Source: Weissella sagaensis (GTDB lineage Bacteria; Bacillota; Bacilli; Lactobacillales; Lactobacillaceae). From it: a stretch of 64,000 bases of DNA. Location of the stretch: NCBI RefSeq assembly GCF_005405285.1, contig NZ_BJDT01000003.1:1-64000 (forward strand). Reading direction: 5' to 3'. Under the pieces are notes generated by a model, which worked only from the letters and a program-made list of their open reading frames with translations, was not told the origin of the DNA and did not search any database. A program made the position numbers and the translations under genes. Shown here piece after piece: positions 27,152-38,119 of this stretch (its first letter is position 1; each line of letters begins with the position of its first letter).

Positions 27152-27892
27152 ATGGAAATTGATCAAAACAATTTGATGTCGTTTTTAAAGTCAGGTCAAA
27201 CAACGTTGAATAATTTTTTATTACAACATTATCGTGAAATCGGCCTGAACAATGATGAATTATTAGTATATATTCAAACCAAAATGGGCGCTGATCATGG
27301 TGATTTAGAACCTAGCACAGAACAAATTGGTCAAGTATTAGGTTGGTCAGCTAAAAAGGTATTTTCTCATTTAGAAGAAATGCGCAAGAAAGGCTTAGTT
27401 AAATTTAATAGTCGTCATGCTAATGATGGTAGGGTTACTACTGAACTAGATTTTATGCCCCTTTACGTTGCCTTATTTAAGATTAAAGTGAATCAAGAAA
27501 GTACAAACGATCGTATTGATAAACAGGGATTACCCGCAACTGAAGAGGGTCAAATTAAGCGGGCAGACATTTATAATTTAATTGAGCAAGAATTTGGACG
27601 TCCATTAAGCCAAATTGAAATGGAGACAATTAAAAACTGGTTTGATATTGACCATTTTAAGCCACTATTTATTAAAGCTGCTGTCCAAGAAGCTGTTTTG
27701 AATGGTGCCTTAAACCTAAGATATATTGAAACTATTTTGGTATCATGGCAGAAAAAAAATTATCATTCATTAAATGATATTACGAATGAAAAAAATAAAC
27801 ATCAGCAGTACAAACAATTACAGTCAGACGAAGCAATTGATATCCCGCTTGACATCGATATATTTAATGTTGATTGGAATAAATTCAAATAA
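27152..27892 (+). CDS. dnaD: Replication initiation protein DnaD
   Basis: The 246-residue protein has an N-terminal winged helix (residues 1-105, with EPSTEQIGQVLGWSAKKVFS) and a DnaD domain (YNLIEQEFGRPLSQIEMETI, KAAVQEAVLNGALNLRYIET, ILVSWQKKNY), the YxxxIxxxW pattern needed for DNA binding. I chose the ATG at 27152 with AAAGGTG upstream; the TTG at 27134 has none. It works with DnaB and DnaI in primosome assembly at the origin. Confidence 0.9.
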   Translation: MEIDQNNLMSFLKSGQTTLNNFLLQHYREIGLNNDELLVYIQTKMGADHGDLEPSTEQIGQVLGWSAKKVFSHLEEMRKKGLVKFNSRHANDGRVTTELDFMPLYVALFKIKVNQESTNDRIDKQGLPATEEGQIKRADIYNLIEQEFGRPLSQIEMETIKNWFDIDHFKPLFIKAAVQEAVLNGALNLRYIETILVSWQKKNYHSLNDITNEKNKHQQYKQLQSDEAIDIPLDIDIFNVDWNKFK

Positions 27893-27929
27893 AAAACGAG
27901 ACAACCAAATTTTTAGTTGTCTCGTTTTT
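27893..27929. terminator. Bidirectional terminator between dnaD and ponA
   Basis: AAAACGAGACAAC pairs with GTTGTCTCGTTTT. A and T runs on both sides serve the convergent genes. Confidence 0.9.
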
Positions 27930-27934
27930 ATTAA

Positions 27935-30265
27935 CTATTGTGATACTGACTCACTTGGCTGCTCGTTTTCACCTGAACTTGATGAAGGCGTGCTGTCACT
28001 TGAGGTTGTTTCTGAATTCTCATCACTGCTAGTTGATGAGGAGGTTGGTTCACTAGATTCTGATGAACTCTCCGGTTGTTCTGAGGTTGATGATGAGGCT
28101 GGTTCTTCAGCCTCAGATGAACTACTTGATGGTTCTTGAACGACTGATGAAGATGAACTACTGCTTCTTCTAGGCGTTGTAGGTGTTCGTCTTACAGGTT
28201 GACTAATTACCTTTTCTGCTGAAGTATTAGCACCAACGACTGAATACTCTTTAATACCATTAATCGTTGTACTCTTAACACTATTTGGCATTTCCCAATC
28301 AGTGCCATCGGCATTAGCATTTGACATAATATAATCCATCAGCGCCTTGTATACACGTAATGGGATAAATTGTTGTTCACCTGCAGCTAGAGAATGACCG
28401 GGTTCATTAGGTTGATCGTAACCAGTCCAAACAGAGATTGCTGCTTGCTTTGTATACCCAGTAAACCAAGCATCCGATGCAGACCCATCCGGCATATTTA
28501 ATTTATCATCATAGGCTGTCACACCAGTTTTACCAGCTTGTGCATAATCAGAAGTATTAATTATCTTAGCATATGAATCAGTAATAACTGACTTCATCAT
28601 GTTAGTTAGCATAAATGCTGTTGAGCCTTTCATTGCCTGTTTACCAGAATCTTTAAATTCCTTAACGGCGCCACTTTGATCTGTAATTTTAGAAATATAC
28701 TGTGGCTCATAATAAGTCCCACCATTATCAAAGGCTGAAAAAGCTGCTGCTTCCTGTTCACTAGATACATTGATACCAATTGCACTAGAAGCAACTAGTT
28801 CGTCACTTTTAATGGGAATTCCCAAGCCATTTAAGAATTTAGCCGAATTATCATAGCCGACTTCTTGTAATGTTTTAATTGCCGGAATATTTCGTGATAG
28901 AGCAAGTGCTTTACGCATCGTAATATTACCTTGATATTGACGATCAGCATTATAAACCGGTATGTTTGAACCTGGATACACGTATGGTGCATCATTTAAT
29001 GAATGATTAGTTGACCAATCTAAGTTTTCAACTGCTGGACCATAATCAACTAATGGTTTAGCAGTTGAACCAGAAGAACGACCAGTATTTGTTGCACGAT
29101 TAGTTCCTTGCAAAGAACTTTGCTTACGACCACCAATTTGTGCAATAACTTGTCCGTTATTAGGGTCAGTAACCGTCAAACCAACTTGCATCATATCATC
29201 AGTCCATTGTACATAATCATTAGTATTCGTTACATCATATGCACGTTGTTGTACCTTAGAATCCAAATTAGTTTGTACAACTAAACCATCTTTATTCAAA
29301 TCATAACCAAGATCTGTTAATTTATTACGAACCGAAGTGATATAAGCATCATCCACTTTATTATCTTCAGTATCTAATGAAGCGTGTTCTTTAGCTAAAC
29401 CATCTGTGATAGGTGTATTGCGATATTCTTTCGCTTCAGTTTGAGAAATCACACCATTATTTGCCATAGCCGTTAATACTTCATTGCGGCGATTAGTTGC
29501 ACCCTTTGGATTAGAATAGGGATCATATCCAGAAGGGGACTGTGGCAAACCAGCTAAGAAAGCTATTTGTGGTACGGTTAAGTCAGAAAGATCTTTATTA
29601 AAGTAATAATCAGCAGCAGTCTTCATACCATAAACACCGTTACCCATATAAACTTTATTCATATATAAGGTTAAAATTTGATTCTTTGAATATTGCTTTT
29701 CAAGTTTTAGAGCTAGCCACGCTTCTTGCGCTTTACGCTTCAATGTTTGATCACTAGACTTCGTTGAAAAAGCCGTCAACTTAATCAATTGTTGGGTTAG
29801 GGTAGACCCACCTTGTAATCCCAAAGATGAACCAGTGACGTTCGCAAAAGCGGCACCAAGAATTCGACGAGGATCTACACCATGGTGCTTATAGAAACGT
29901 CGGTCTTCAATTGAAACGATTGCCATACGCATCTGTTTAGGAATCTCACTTTGACGCGCACTTTCACGTTTTGAACCAGTCGAATAAAAAACATTACCAT
30001 CACGATCTAAAAACTTAGTTTGTGATGTACCCACTAACGCCGCATTCGTAACTTTTGGGGCAGATGATGCATAATAAGCAAATAATCCAGCACCACTCAA
30101 ACCACCAACAACAGCTAAAATGATTAAACCTAAAATGGTGTACTTTGCAATACGTTTAAATTTAGAATTAGTCTTCTCATTATTTGTTTTCTTAGGTTGA
30201 GACGGCCGTTTATTATTATTCGTGTTCTGCTGTCCTCGCGAAACACGTGGCATTTTCTCTGTCAT
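27935..30265 (-). CDS. ponA: Class A penicillin-binding protein 1A
   Basis: It polymerises and crosslinks peptidoglycan. The 776-residue protein has a cytoplasmic basic start, one membrane helix (YTILGLIILAVVGGLSGAGL), a GT51 glycosyltransferase domain (VSIEDRRFYKHHGVDP with the catalytic Glu, LQGGSTLTQQLIKLTA), and a transpeptidase domain with SGSTAKP (SxxK), SRNIPA (SxN) and AGKTGVT (KTG). The last 90 residues are Ser/Glu/Pro-rich and probably span or bind the wall. It overlaps recU by four bases, the conserved recU-ponA pair. Confidence 0.95.
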   Translation of the reverse strand: MTEKMPRVSRGQQNTNNNKRPSQPKKTNNEKTNSKFKRIAKYTILGLIILAVVGGLSGAGLFAYYASSAPKVTNAALVGTSQTKFLDRDGNVFYSTGSKRESARQSEIPKQMRMAIVSIEDRRFYKHHGVDPRRILGAAFANVTGSSLGLQGGSTLTQQLIKLTAFSTKSSDQTLKRKAQEAWLALKLEKQYSKNQILTLYMNKVYMGNGVYGMKTAADYYFNKDLSDLTVPQIAFLAGLPQSPSGYDPYSNPKGATNRRNEVLTAMANNGVISQTEAKEYRNTPITDGLAKEHASLDTEDNKVDDAYITSVRNKLTDLGYDLNKDGLVVQTNLDSKVQQRAYDVTNTNDYVQWTDDMMQVGLTVTDPNNGQVIAQIGGRKQSSLQGTNRATNTGRSSGSTAKPLVDYGPAVENLDWSTNHSLNDAPYVYPGSNIPVYNADRQYQGNITMRKALALSRNIPAIKTLQEVGYDNSAKFLNGLGIPIKSDELVASSAIGINVSSEQEAAAFSAFDNGGTYYEPQYISKITDQSGAVKEFKDSGKQAMKGSTAFMLTNMMKSVITDSYAKIINTSDYAQAGKTGVTAYDDKLNMPDGSASDAWFTGYTKQAAISVWTGYDQPNEPGHSLAAGEQQFIPLRVYKALMDYIMSNANADGTDWEMPNSVKSTTINGIKEYSVVGANTSAEKVISQPVRRTPTTPRRSSSSSSSVVQEPSSSSSEAEEPASSSTSEQPESSSESSEPTSSSTSSDENSETTSSDSTPSSSSGENEQPSESVSQ

Positions 30266-30888
30266 ATTAAATTATCTCCTTCTTTTTTACATTCTATGAG
30301 TAATTTATCAACTGCTTGTAAATAGGGAGTAGTTGGATTATATTGTTGTTCAACTAATGCACCAAATTTAGCAATCTCTTCATAGGGAATAGATTTCCGA
30401 CCGGTTTCTCTATTATCCCAATATTCAAAAATTAATTTTGCCCATACAACGTAAGTTTCTTGCAAAACGGTAAATCTAATAATCATAAAAGCTAATCCAT
30501 TTTGTTTAACAATTGCCTTTAGATGTTTAACTTGGTGCTCATGAATATTATTTAAAGGAAACGATCGTTTGTGGGTTGTCTCCTTAGCATCAAAGTCAAT
30601 ATAATAGCCTTTATAGATACCATTATAATCTGTTGTTGAAGCTTGCCGAAAATAAGCTTCGGTAATTTTCGCTGCTGCACGAGCAGGGTAGCTAACATTT
30701 ACTATTTGGACTGGTGTTGGTTTTTTATGAATAACCGCCTGACCCATTGCCAAATAATATTTATTCGCTTCATTAATATCATGTTCTAATGACATTCCCC
30801 GATTGCTCTGTGAAGCACCATAGCTTACAATTGGTTTTTGAAATGCTTTTTGATTAAAAGAATGTCCATTCGGATAATTGAAAGCCAT
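30262..30888 (-). CDS. recU: Holliday junction resolvase RecU
   Basis: RecU cleaves Holliday junctions in recombination and repair. The 208-residue protein has NRGMSLEHDINEANKYYL, the catalytic core YKGYYIDFDAKETTHKRSFP with acidic D and E and Lys, and FMIIRFTVLQETYVVWAKLI. Coupled to ponA by a four-base overlap, and divergent from ypsA. Confidence 0.93.
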   Translation of the reverse strand: MAFNYPNGHSFNQKAFQKPIVSYGASQSNRGMSLEHDINEANKYYLAMGQAVIHKKPTPVQIVNVSYPARAAAKITEAYFRQASTTDYNGIYKGYYIDFDAKETTHKRSFPLNNIHEHQVKHLKAIVKQNGLAFMIIRFTVLQETYVVWAKLIFEYWDNRETGRKSIPYEEIAKFGALVEQQYNPTTPYLQAVDKLLIECKKEGDNLI

Positions 30889-30996
30889 TATGAACTCCTA
30901 TAATTAAACTTTATCTTTGTTATTATACCAAATGTAGCAGGATAGTAACAGGTTCAATGAATTTAATAGCCATCGTCAGATAAAAGGAGGCAAGAG

Positions 30997-31560
30997 ATGA
31001 ATCGTATATGGATAACTGGATTTCGTGACTACGAATTAGGAATATTTAATAACAAAGATTCAAAATTAACTGTCATCAATTATGCATTAAATAAGATTTT
31101 GACTAACGCTATCAATGACGGTTGTGAGTGGCTAATTACAGGTGGCCAGCTTGGCATTGAGCAATGGGCGGTTGAACAAGCTCTACAATTAAAAGAAACA
31201 ACCTTTCCTGAATTTAAAATTGCGATGATGACACCCTTTATTGATTTTGGGAAAAATTGGAAAGAAACTAAGCAATTAAAGTTGAATGCTTTAAAAGAGG
31301 GCGTTGATTTTAATAGTTCTGTATTTAATACCCCTTATAAAAACCCGCAACAACTCAAAGACTATCAAAATTTTATGCTAGCACATACTGAACATTCTGT
31401 TATTTTTTATGATACGGAAGTGCCTAATTCACGGGCGAAATTTGAATATAATGCAATGCAAAATCATGCAAACAATCATGAATATCCTGTTCGTTTAATT
31501 GATTTTGAGCGTTTACAAGAATATGCTGATGAATATCAATTAGAAAATTATGACTATTAA
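30997..31560 (+). CDS. ypsA: DUF1273 family protein YpsA
   Basis: The 187-residue protein starts NRIWITGFRDYELGIF and has WLITGGQLGIEQWAVEQALQ and FMLAHTEHSVIFYDTEVPN, the SLOG/Rossmann-like nucleotide-binding fold. In Bacillus and Staphylococcus YpsA affects cell division and oxidative stress; the ligand is unknown. AAAGGAGG precedes the ATG. It lies next to gpsB as in Bacillus. Confidence 0.85.
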   Translation: MNRIWITGFRDYELGIFNNKDSKLTVINYALNKILTNAINDGCEWLITGGQLGIEQWAVEQALQLKETTFPEFKIAMMTPFIDFGKNWKETKQLKLNALKEGVDFNSSVFNTPYKNPQQLKDYQNFMLAHTEHSVIFYDTEVPNSRAKFEYNAMQNHANNHEYPVRLIDFERLQEYADEYQLENYDY

Positions 31561-31594
31561 TCATCACAAAAATCATTTATTTATACAAGTAATT

Positions 31595-31623
31595 TTGTCA
31601 TCTAGTTGAAAAGCTGTTAAACT
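31595..31623 (+). promoter_or_regulatory. gpsB promoter
   Basis: TTGTCA (31595-31600) and TAAACT (31618-31623) are separated by 17 bases. The gpsB ATG follows 31 bases later. Confidence 0.5.
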
Positions 31624-31654
31624 AGTATTAGAAGAAAACTAAGGAGTGCAAGTG

Positions 31655-32086
31655 ATGGAAAACGTGCAACATACTCGGGAAGAAATTCTAAACAAGGATT
31701 TTAAAAAGACACGCATTGGTACTGGTTATGATATTACAGATGTTGATGCTTATTTAGATGAAATTATTTCTGATTACCAAGCTTTTCAGAATAATATTGG
31801 TGAATTGACGAATCAAAATCAAAAGTTAAAGGATCAAGTTGCCGAATTAACAAAGCAAGTTTCAGCAACACCAACTTCTGAACCGAAAGCATCGCCTGCA
31901 CCTGCTGTGAATACTAATATGGATATTTTGAAGCGACTATCTAACTTAGAACGTCGTGTATTTGGTAAAGCTTCATCTGAGCAATTTAAAAAGCCACAAG
32001 AAAAAGCTGATGATCAACCAGATGAACAAGCACATGATATTGAAGATGTAATTATTTCAGAAAGCACTACACAATCTACAGATTAA
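31655..32086 (+). CDS. gpsB: Cell division protein GpsB
   Basis: GpsB links PBP1 and other wall enzymes to the division site. The 143-residue protein has a DivIVA-like N-terminal coiled coil (LNKDFKKTRIGTGYDITDVD, AYLDEIISDYQAF), a disordered linker and a C-terminal helix (MDILKRLSNLERRVFG). AAGGAG at 31641-31646 fits the ATG at 31655; the GTG at 31646 overlaps this site. The ponA gene lies close by and is its likely partner. Confidence 0.9.
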   Translation: MENVQHTREEILNKDFKKTRIGTGYDITDVDAYLDEIISDYQAFQNNIGELTNQNQKLKDQVAELTKQVSATPTSEPKASPAPAVNTNMDILKRLSNLERRVFGKASSEQFKKPQEKADDQPDEQAHDIEDVIISESTTQSTD

Positions 32087-32089
32087 GTG

Positions 32090-32095
32090 TATAAT
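32090..32095 (+). promoter_or_regulatory. -10 element of rnpB
   Basis: TATAAT lies about ten bases before the start of RNase P RNA. No clear -35 is present at 17 bases. Confidence 0.5.
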
Positions 32096-32104
32096 GGATA
32101 TTTG

Positions 32105-32492
32105 TGATGTATTGGTGGGTAATTGCGTGCAGCTTATGTTGCATGAGGAAAGTCCATGCTCGCACTAACTGTGATGTTAGTAGTGTTCGTGCTAGCTGAA
32201 AAAATAAGGCTAGGCAATTCTTGTAATTGACGGCCAGTGAAATTATCTACGGGCACTGCCTATGATTTTAGTAGCTGTTAAGGTGCCACAGTGACGAACC
32301 ATCAAAGAAATGCGATGGGTGGAACGCGGTAAACCCCACGAGCGGGCAACCCAAACTTTGGTAGGGGCGTTTGATCTAGCGAAACGAAGCGATGGTCGAG
32401 GAAACAGAAATGTTTGAGATAGATGATTACCACCAAATAGATTTTGCCAATTTTTATTTGGAACAAAACATGGCTTACAGCCAATACATTAG
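32105..32492 (+). ncRNA. rnpB: RNase P RNA, type B
   Basis: The catalytic RNA that processes tRNA 5' ends. Conserved blocks are visible: GAGGAAAGTCCATGCTCGC near the 5' end, AGTGCC-like and CACAGTGACGAA, GGAACGCGGTAAACCCC, GAGCGGGCAACCCAAA, TAGATGATTACC and GAACAAAACATGGCTTACAG near the 3' end. The P1 stem pairs GATGTATTGG at the start with CCAATACATT at the end. Position between gpsB and ypsC is the Bacillus arrangement. Confidence 0.95.
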
Positions 32493-32495
32493 GTA

Positions 32496-32528
32496 GCCGG
32501 CGTCCTTGTGGCGTCGGTTTTATTTTGC
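32496..32528 (+). terminator. Terminator of rnpB
   Basis: CCGGCG pairs with CGTCGG (one G-U) around a short loop, followed by TTTTATTTT. Confidence 0.7.
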
Positions 32529-32584
32529 CCAAAATTTCAAACTACTTTATAATAAAACGTATAAACTTAGAAAGAGAACTAAAC

Positions 32585-33718
32585 ATGAAAAATTTTAAAT
32601 TAATGGCAACAATGGGTGCCGGTATGGAAGCTTTAGTCGCTCGTGAATTAAAAGAAATGGGATATGCTACCCAAACAGAAAATGGTCGTGTATTTTTTGA
32701 CGGCACTGTTGAAGATATTTATCGTGCTAACTTATGGTTGCGTGTAGCTGACCGTATTAAAATAGTTGTACAAGAGTTTGATGCCAAAACCTTTGACCAA
32801 TTATTTGAACAAACTAAAGCTTTCCCTTGGGAAGATTTACTACCTTATGATGCTGTTTTCCCAGTTAACGGGCGCTCAAAGAATTCTATTTTACACTCTG
32901 TTCCAACGGTACAGGCAATTACTAAAAAAGCAATCGTGAAACGCTTATCTGAAGCATATCATACACATAGTTATCTACCTGAGACTGGTCAACGCTACGT
33001 TTTAGAAACTGCTATTGATAAGAACCACGTTATGATTACTTTAGATACAACTGGTGATTCTTTATTTAAACGTGGTTATCGTACTGAAAAAGGGGGCGCA
33101 CCATTAAAGGAAACAATGGCTGCAGCCCTAGTTAAATTAGCACACTGGTTTACTGATAATCCTTTCGTTGATCCAACAACTGGTTCAGGAACTATTGCAA
33201 TTGAAGCTGCACTAATTGGTCGAAATATTGCACCTGGATTAAATCGTGAATTCGACATTACTGATTGGGATTGGTTTGACAAAAATATTGGCCAAACGTT
33301 AAAGGCACAAGCTCGCAGTATGATCAATTTTGAGGAATCATTAGATATTACTGGTTATGATATTGATGAAAACATGATTGAAATTGCTAAAAATAATGCC
33401 CAGGCTGCTGGTGTTGGTGACGATATTACCTTTAAGCAATTAGCCGCTGCTGACTGGTCCACTGACAAAATTAATGGTGTCTTGATTGCTAATCCTCCAT
33501 ATGGAGAACGTCTAGGTGATGAGACCGCTGCCCGTCAGTTATATAGTCAAATGGGTTATATTTATAATAATATGCCAACTTGGTCAAAGTATATTTTGAC
33601 CTCAGATGAAGAATTTGAAACTGCATTTGGTAAAAAAGCCACTAAGAAACGTAAATTATATAACGGTGCACTAAAAGTTGACTTATATCAATACTGGGGT
33701 AAAAAAATTCGTCATTAA
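32585..33718 (+). CDS. ypsC: THUMP-domain rRNA methyltransferase (RlmL/YpsC-like)
   Basis: Class I SAM-dependent methyltransferase acting on 23S rRNA guanine by family. The 377-residue protein has an N-terminal ferredoxin-like/THUMP part (residues 1-165), the SAM-binding region DPTTGSGTIAIEAALIGRN and the catalytic NPPYGERLGD motif. I chose the ATG at 32585; upstream in-frame codons lie within rnpB. AGAGAAC precedes it. Follows rnpB as in Bacillus. Confidence 0.88.
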   Translation: MKNFKLMATMGAGMEALVARELKEMGYATQTENGRVFFDGTVEDIYRANLWLRVADRIKIVVQEFDAKTFDQLFEQTKAFPWEDLLPYDAVFPVNGRSKNSILHSVPTVQAITKKAIVKRLSEAYHTHSYLPETGQRYVLETAIDKNHVMITLDTTGDSLFKRGYRTEKGGAPLKETMAAALVKLAHWFTDNPFVDPTTGSGTIAIEAALIGRNIAPGLNREFDITDWDWFDKNIGQTLKAQARSMINFEESLDITGYDIDENMIEIAKNNAQAAGVGDDITFKQLAAADWSTDKINGVLIANPPYGERLGDETAARQLYSQMGYIYNNMPTWSKYILTSDEEFETAFGKKATKKRKLYNGALKVDLYQYWGKKIRH

Positions 33719-33749
33719 TTATTACACGTAGATTAAGAGGAGATATGAT

Positions 33750-36023
33750 ATGAATCCGTTACTTTCGGGTATGAATGATAAACAAGCTGAAGCAGTTATT
33801 ACAACAGAAGGCCCACTTCTAATAATGGCTGGTGCGGGTTCAGGAAAAACACGTGTGTTAACCCATCGCGTTGCGCACTTGATTAAGGACCTAAATGTTA
33901 TGCCATGGCGAATTTTGGCAATTACATTTACTAATAAAGCTGCCCGTGAAATGAAAGAACGTATCAGCCAATTAATTGACGAAAATGAAGCTGATGCTGT
34001 TTGGGTATCTACATTTCATGCTTTAGCTGTTAGAATTCTTCGTCGTGATATTGATAAATTGGGTTACAAAAAAGATTTTTCAATCATTGATGCCAGCGCC
34101 CAACGCACATTAGTAAAAAGAATTTTAAAAGATCAAAATGTTGATATTGAAAAATTTACACCACGTTCAGTATTAGGTGCTATTTCCAATGCGAAAAATG
34201 CTATGGAAAGGCCCGAAAATTATTTAAAACGTGCATCAGGTCCTTTTGAGGAAATTGTTGGTAAAACATATAAAGAATATCAACATCGCTTAGCACTTGC
34301 ACAATCTCTTGATTTTGATGATTTGATTATGTTAACAATTGAATTGCTACATAAAGATCAAGAAGTTTTATCTTATTACCAAGAAAAATTCCTTTATGTT
34401 CACGTTGACGAATATCAAGACACTAACGATGCGCAATATGAATTAGTGACCTTACTTTCAGCAAAACATCGTAATTTAGCAGTTGTTGGTGATTCAGATC
34501 AATCAATTTATGGTTGGCGTGGTGCTAATATGCAGATTATTTTGAACTTTAGTAAAGAATATCCTGATGCAAAAACCGTTATGCTTGAGCAAAATTATCG
34601 TTCAACACAAACTATTTTAGATGCTGCTAATAGCGTTATTCGAAATAATGATGAGCGTATCGTTAAAAAATTATGGACTGATAATGGTGACGGTGATAAA
34701 ATCACTTATTATCGTGGCCAATCTGATCGTGCTGAAGCACTTTTTGTAATTAAAGAGATTAAAAAAGCATGTCATGATAATAAATTTGATTATCGTGATT
34801 TTGCTATTCTATACCGAACCAATGCACAATCACGTGGTGTTGAAGAGGCTTTAGTTAAAGCTAATATGCCCTATACAGTAGTTGGTGGTTCAAAATTTTA
34901 TGATCGTAAAGAAATCCGCGATGTACTTGCTTATTTAGCGTTGGTTACAAATTCTGCAGATAATGAAAACTTTTTACGTATTGTTAATGAGCCTAAACGT
35001 GGCATCGGCCAAACTTCATTAGAAAAGTTACGTCGTTTTGCATTAGAAAAGGATTGGACATTATTGGATAGTGCTGCTAACGCATTGCTGATTCCAGGAC
35101 TACCGGCACGTGCTGCAAATAAATTAGTTGCGTTTGCCAATATGATTGAAACCTTTAGAAAGCAAATGCAATTTGATTTAAGCATTACAGATTTGACCAA
35201 GGCTATTCTAGATAAATCTGGTTATGAAGAACAGTTAAAAAAGGTTGCAACGCCAGAAAATGAAGGCCGTCTAGAAAATCTAGCGGAATTTTTATCAGTT
35301 ACTGCAGAATTTGATAAAAACTATCAACCAACTGAAGAAAGCATTTCTAAATATGTTGATTTCTTAGGTGAGTTAGCCTTAGTATCTGATTTAGACAGTG
35401 TTGATGAAAACACTAATAATCAAGTTACATTAATGACATTACATGCTGCTAAGGGGCTAGAATTCCCAGTTGTCTTTTTGATTGGTATGGAAGAAAATAT
35501 TTTCCCATTATCAAGAGCAGCAGCTGACGATGATCAATTAGAAGAGGAACGACGTTTAGCTTATGTTGGTATTACGCGTGCTAAAGAAAGGCTCTATCTA
35601 ACAAACGCTTATTCTCGTTTACTATATGGACGCACAACTAATAATCCAGCATCAAGATTTATTGATGAAATTGACGGCAAGCTTATTAATGAAGTATCCA
35701 GTGGTACTGGGTTACAAATAAATGAGCATGATTTCCCATTTAATCACCGTGTCACACCTGCACAAGGGGTAACATTTAGTGGACGTAGTCGTCAAACAGC
35801 AGCCCATACAGTCAGTCAAGCAAAACCAAGTACTATTAGTACTGGTGCTGAAAAAAAAGATTGGGTTATTGGTGACGCTGTAGCGCATAAAAAATGGGGC
35901 ATTGGCCATGTTGTCAAAATAAGTGGTGATGGTGAAGATAAAGAATTAGATATTGCGTTTCCTAATCAAGGAATTAAACGTTTATTAGCGGCATTTGCAC
36001 CCATTAATAAAGTTGAAAAATAG
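33750..36023 (+). CDS. pcrA: ATP-dependent DNA helicase PcrA
   Basis: Essential UvrD-like superfamily 1 helicase. The 757-residue protein has Walker A MAGAGSGKTRV (about residues 26-36), VDEYQDTNDAQYELV, GDSDQSIYGWRGA, the QNYRST motif, LMTLHAAKGLEFPVVFLIGM and YVGITRAKERLYL. A C-terminal Tudor-like tail (VAHKKWGIGHVVKISG) is known to bind RNA polymerase in family members. AAGAGGAG precedes the ATG. First gene of pcrA-ligA-camS. Confidence 0.96.
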   Translation: MNPLLSGMNDKQAEAVITTEGPLLIMAGAGSGKTRVLTHRVAHLIKDLNVMPWRILAITFTNKAAREMKERISQLIDENEADAVWVSTFHALAVRILRRDIDKLGYKKDFSIIDASAQRTLVKRILKDQNVDIEKFTPRSVLGAISNAKNAMERPENYLKRASGPFEEIVGKTYKEYQHRLALAQSLDFDDLIMLTIELLHKDQEVLSYYQEKFLYVHVDEYQDTNDAQYELVTLLSAKHRNLAVVGDSDQSIYGWRGANMQIILNFSKEYPDAKTVMLEQNYRSTQTILDAANSVIRNNDERIVKKLWTDNGDGDKITYYRGQSDRAEALFVIKEIKKACHDNKFDYRDFAILYRTNAQSRGVEEALVKANMPYTVVGGSKFYDRKEIRDVLAYLALVTNSADNENFLRIVNEPKRGIGQTSLEKLRRFALEKDWTLLDSAANALLIPGLPARAANKLVAFANMIETFRKQMQFDLSITDLTKAILDKSGYEEQLKKVATPENEGRLENLAEFLSVTAEFDKNYQPTEESISKYVDFLGELALVSDLDSVDENTNNQVTLMTLHAAKGLEFPVVFLIGMEENIFPLSRAAADDDQLEEERRLAYVGITRAKERLYLTNAYSRLLYGRTTNNPASRFIDEIDGKLINEVSSGTGLQINEHDFPFNHRVTPAQGVTFSGRSRQTAAHTVSQAKPSTISTGAEKKDWVIGDAVAHKKWGIGHVVKISGDGEDKELDIAFPNQGIKRLLAAFAPINKVEK

Positions 36024-38087
<2,064 letters not shown>

Positions 38088-38119
38088 TAGGCAGTTTAGA
38101 CGATTAAAGGAGAACACGT

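Noticed and set aside
32444-32584. Longer start for the YpsC-like methyltransferase
   Set aside because: The extra codons fall inside RNase P RNA and its terminator.
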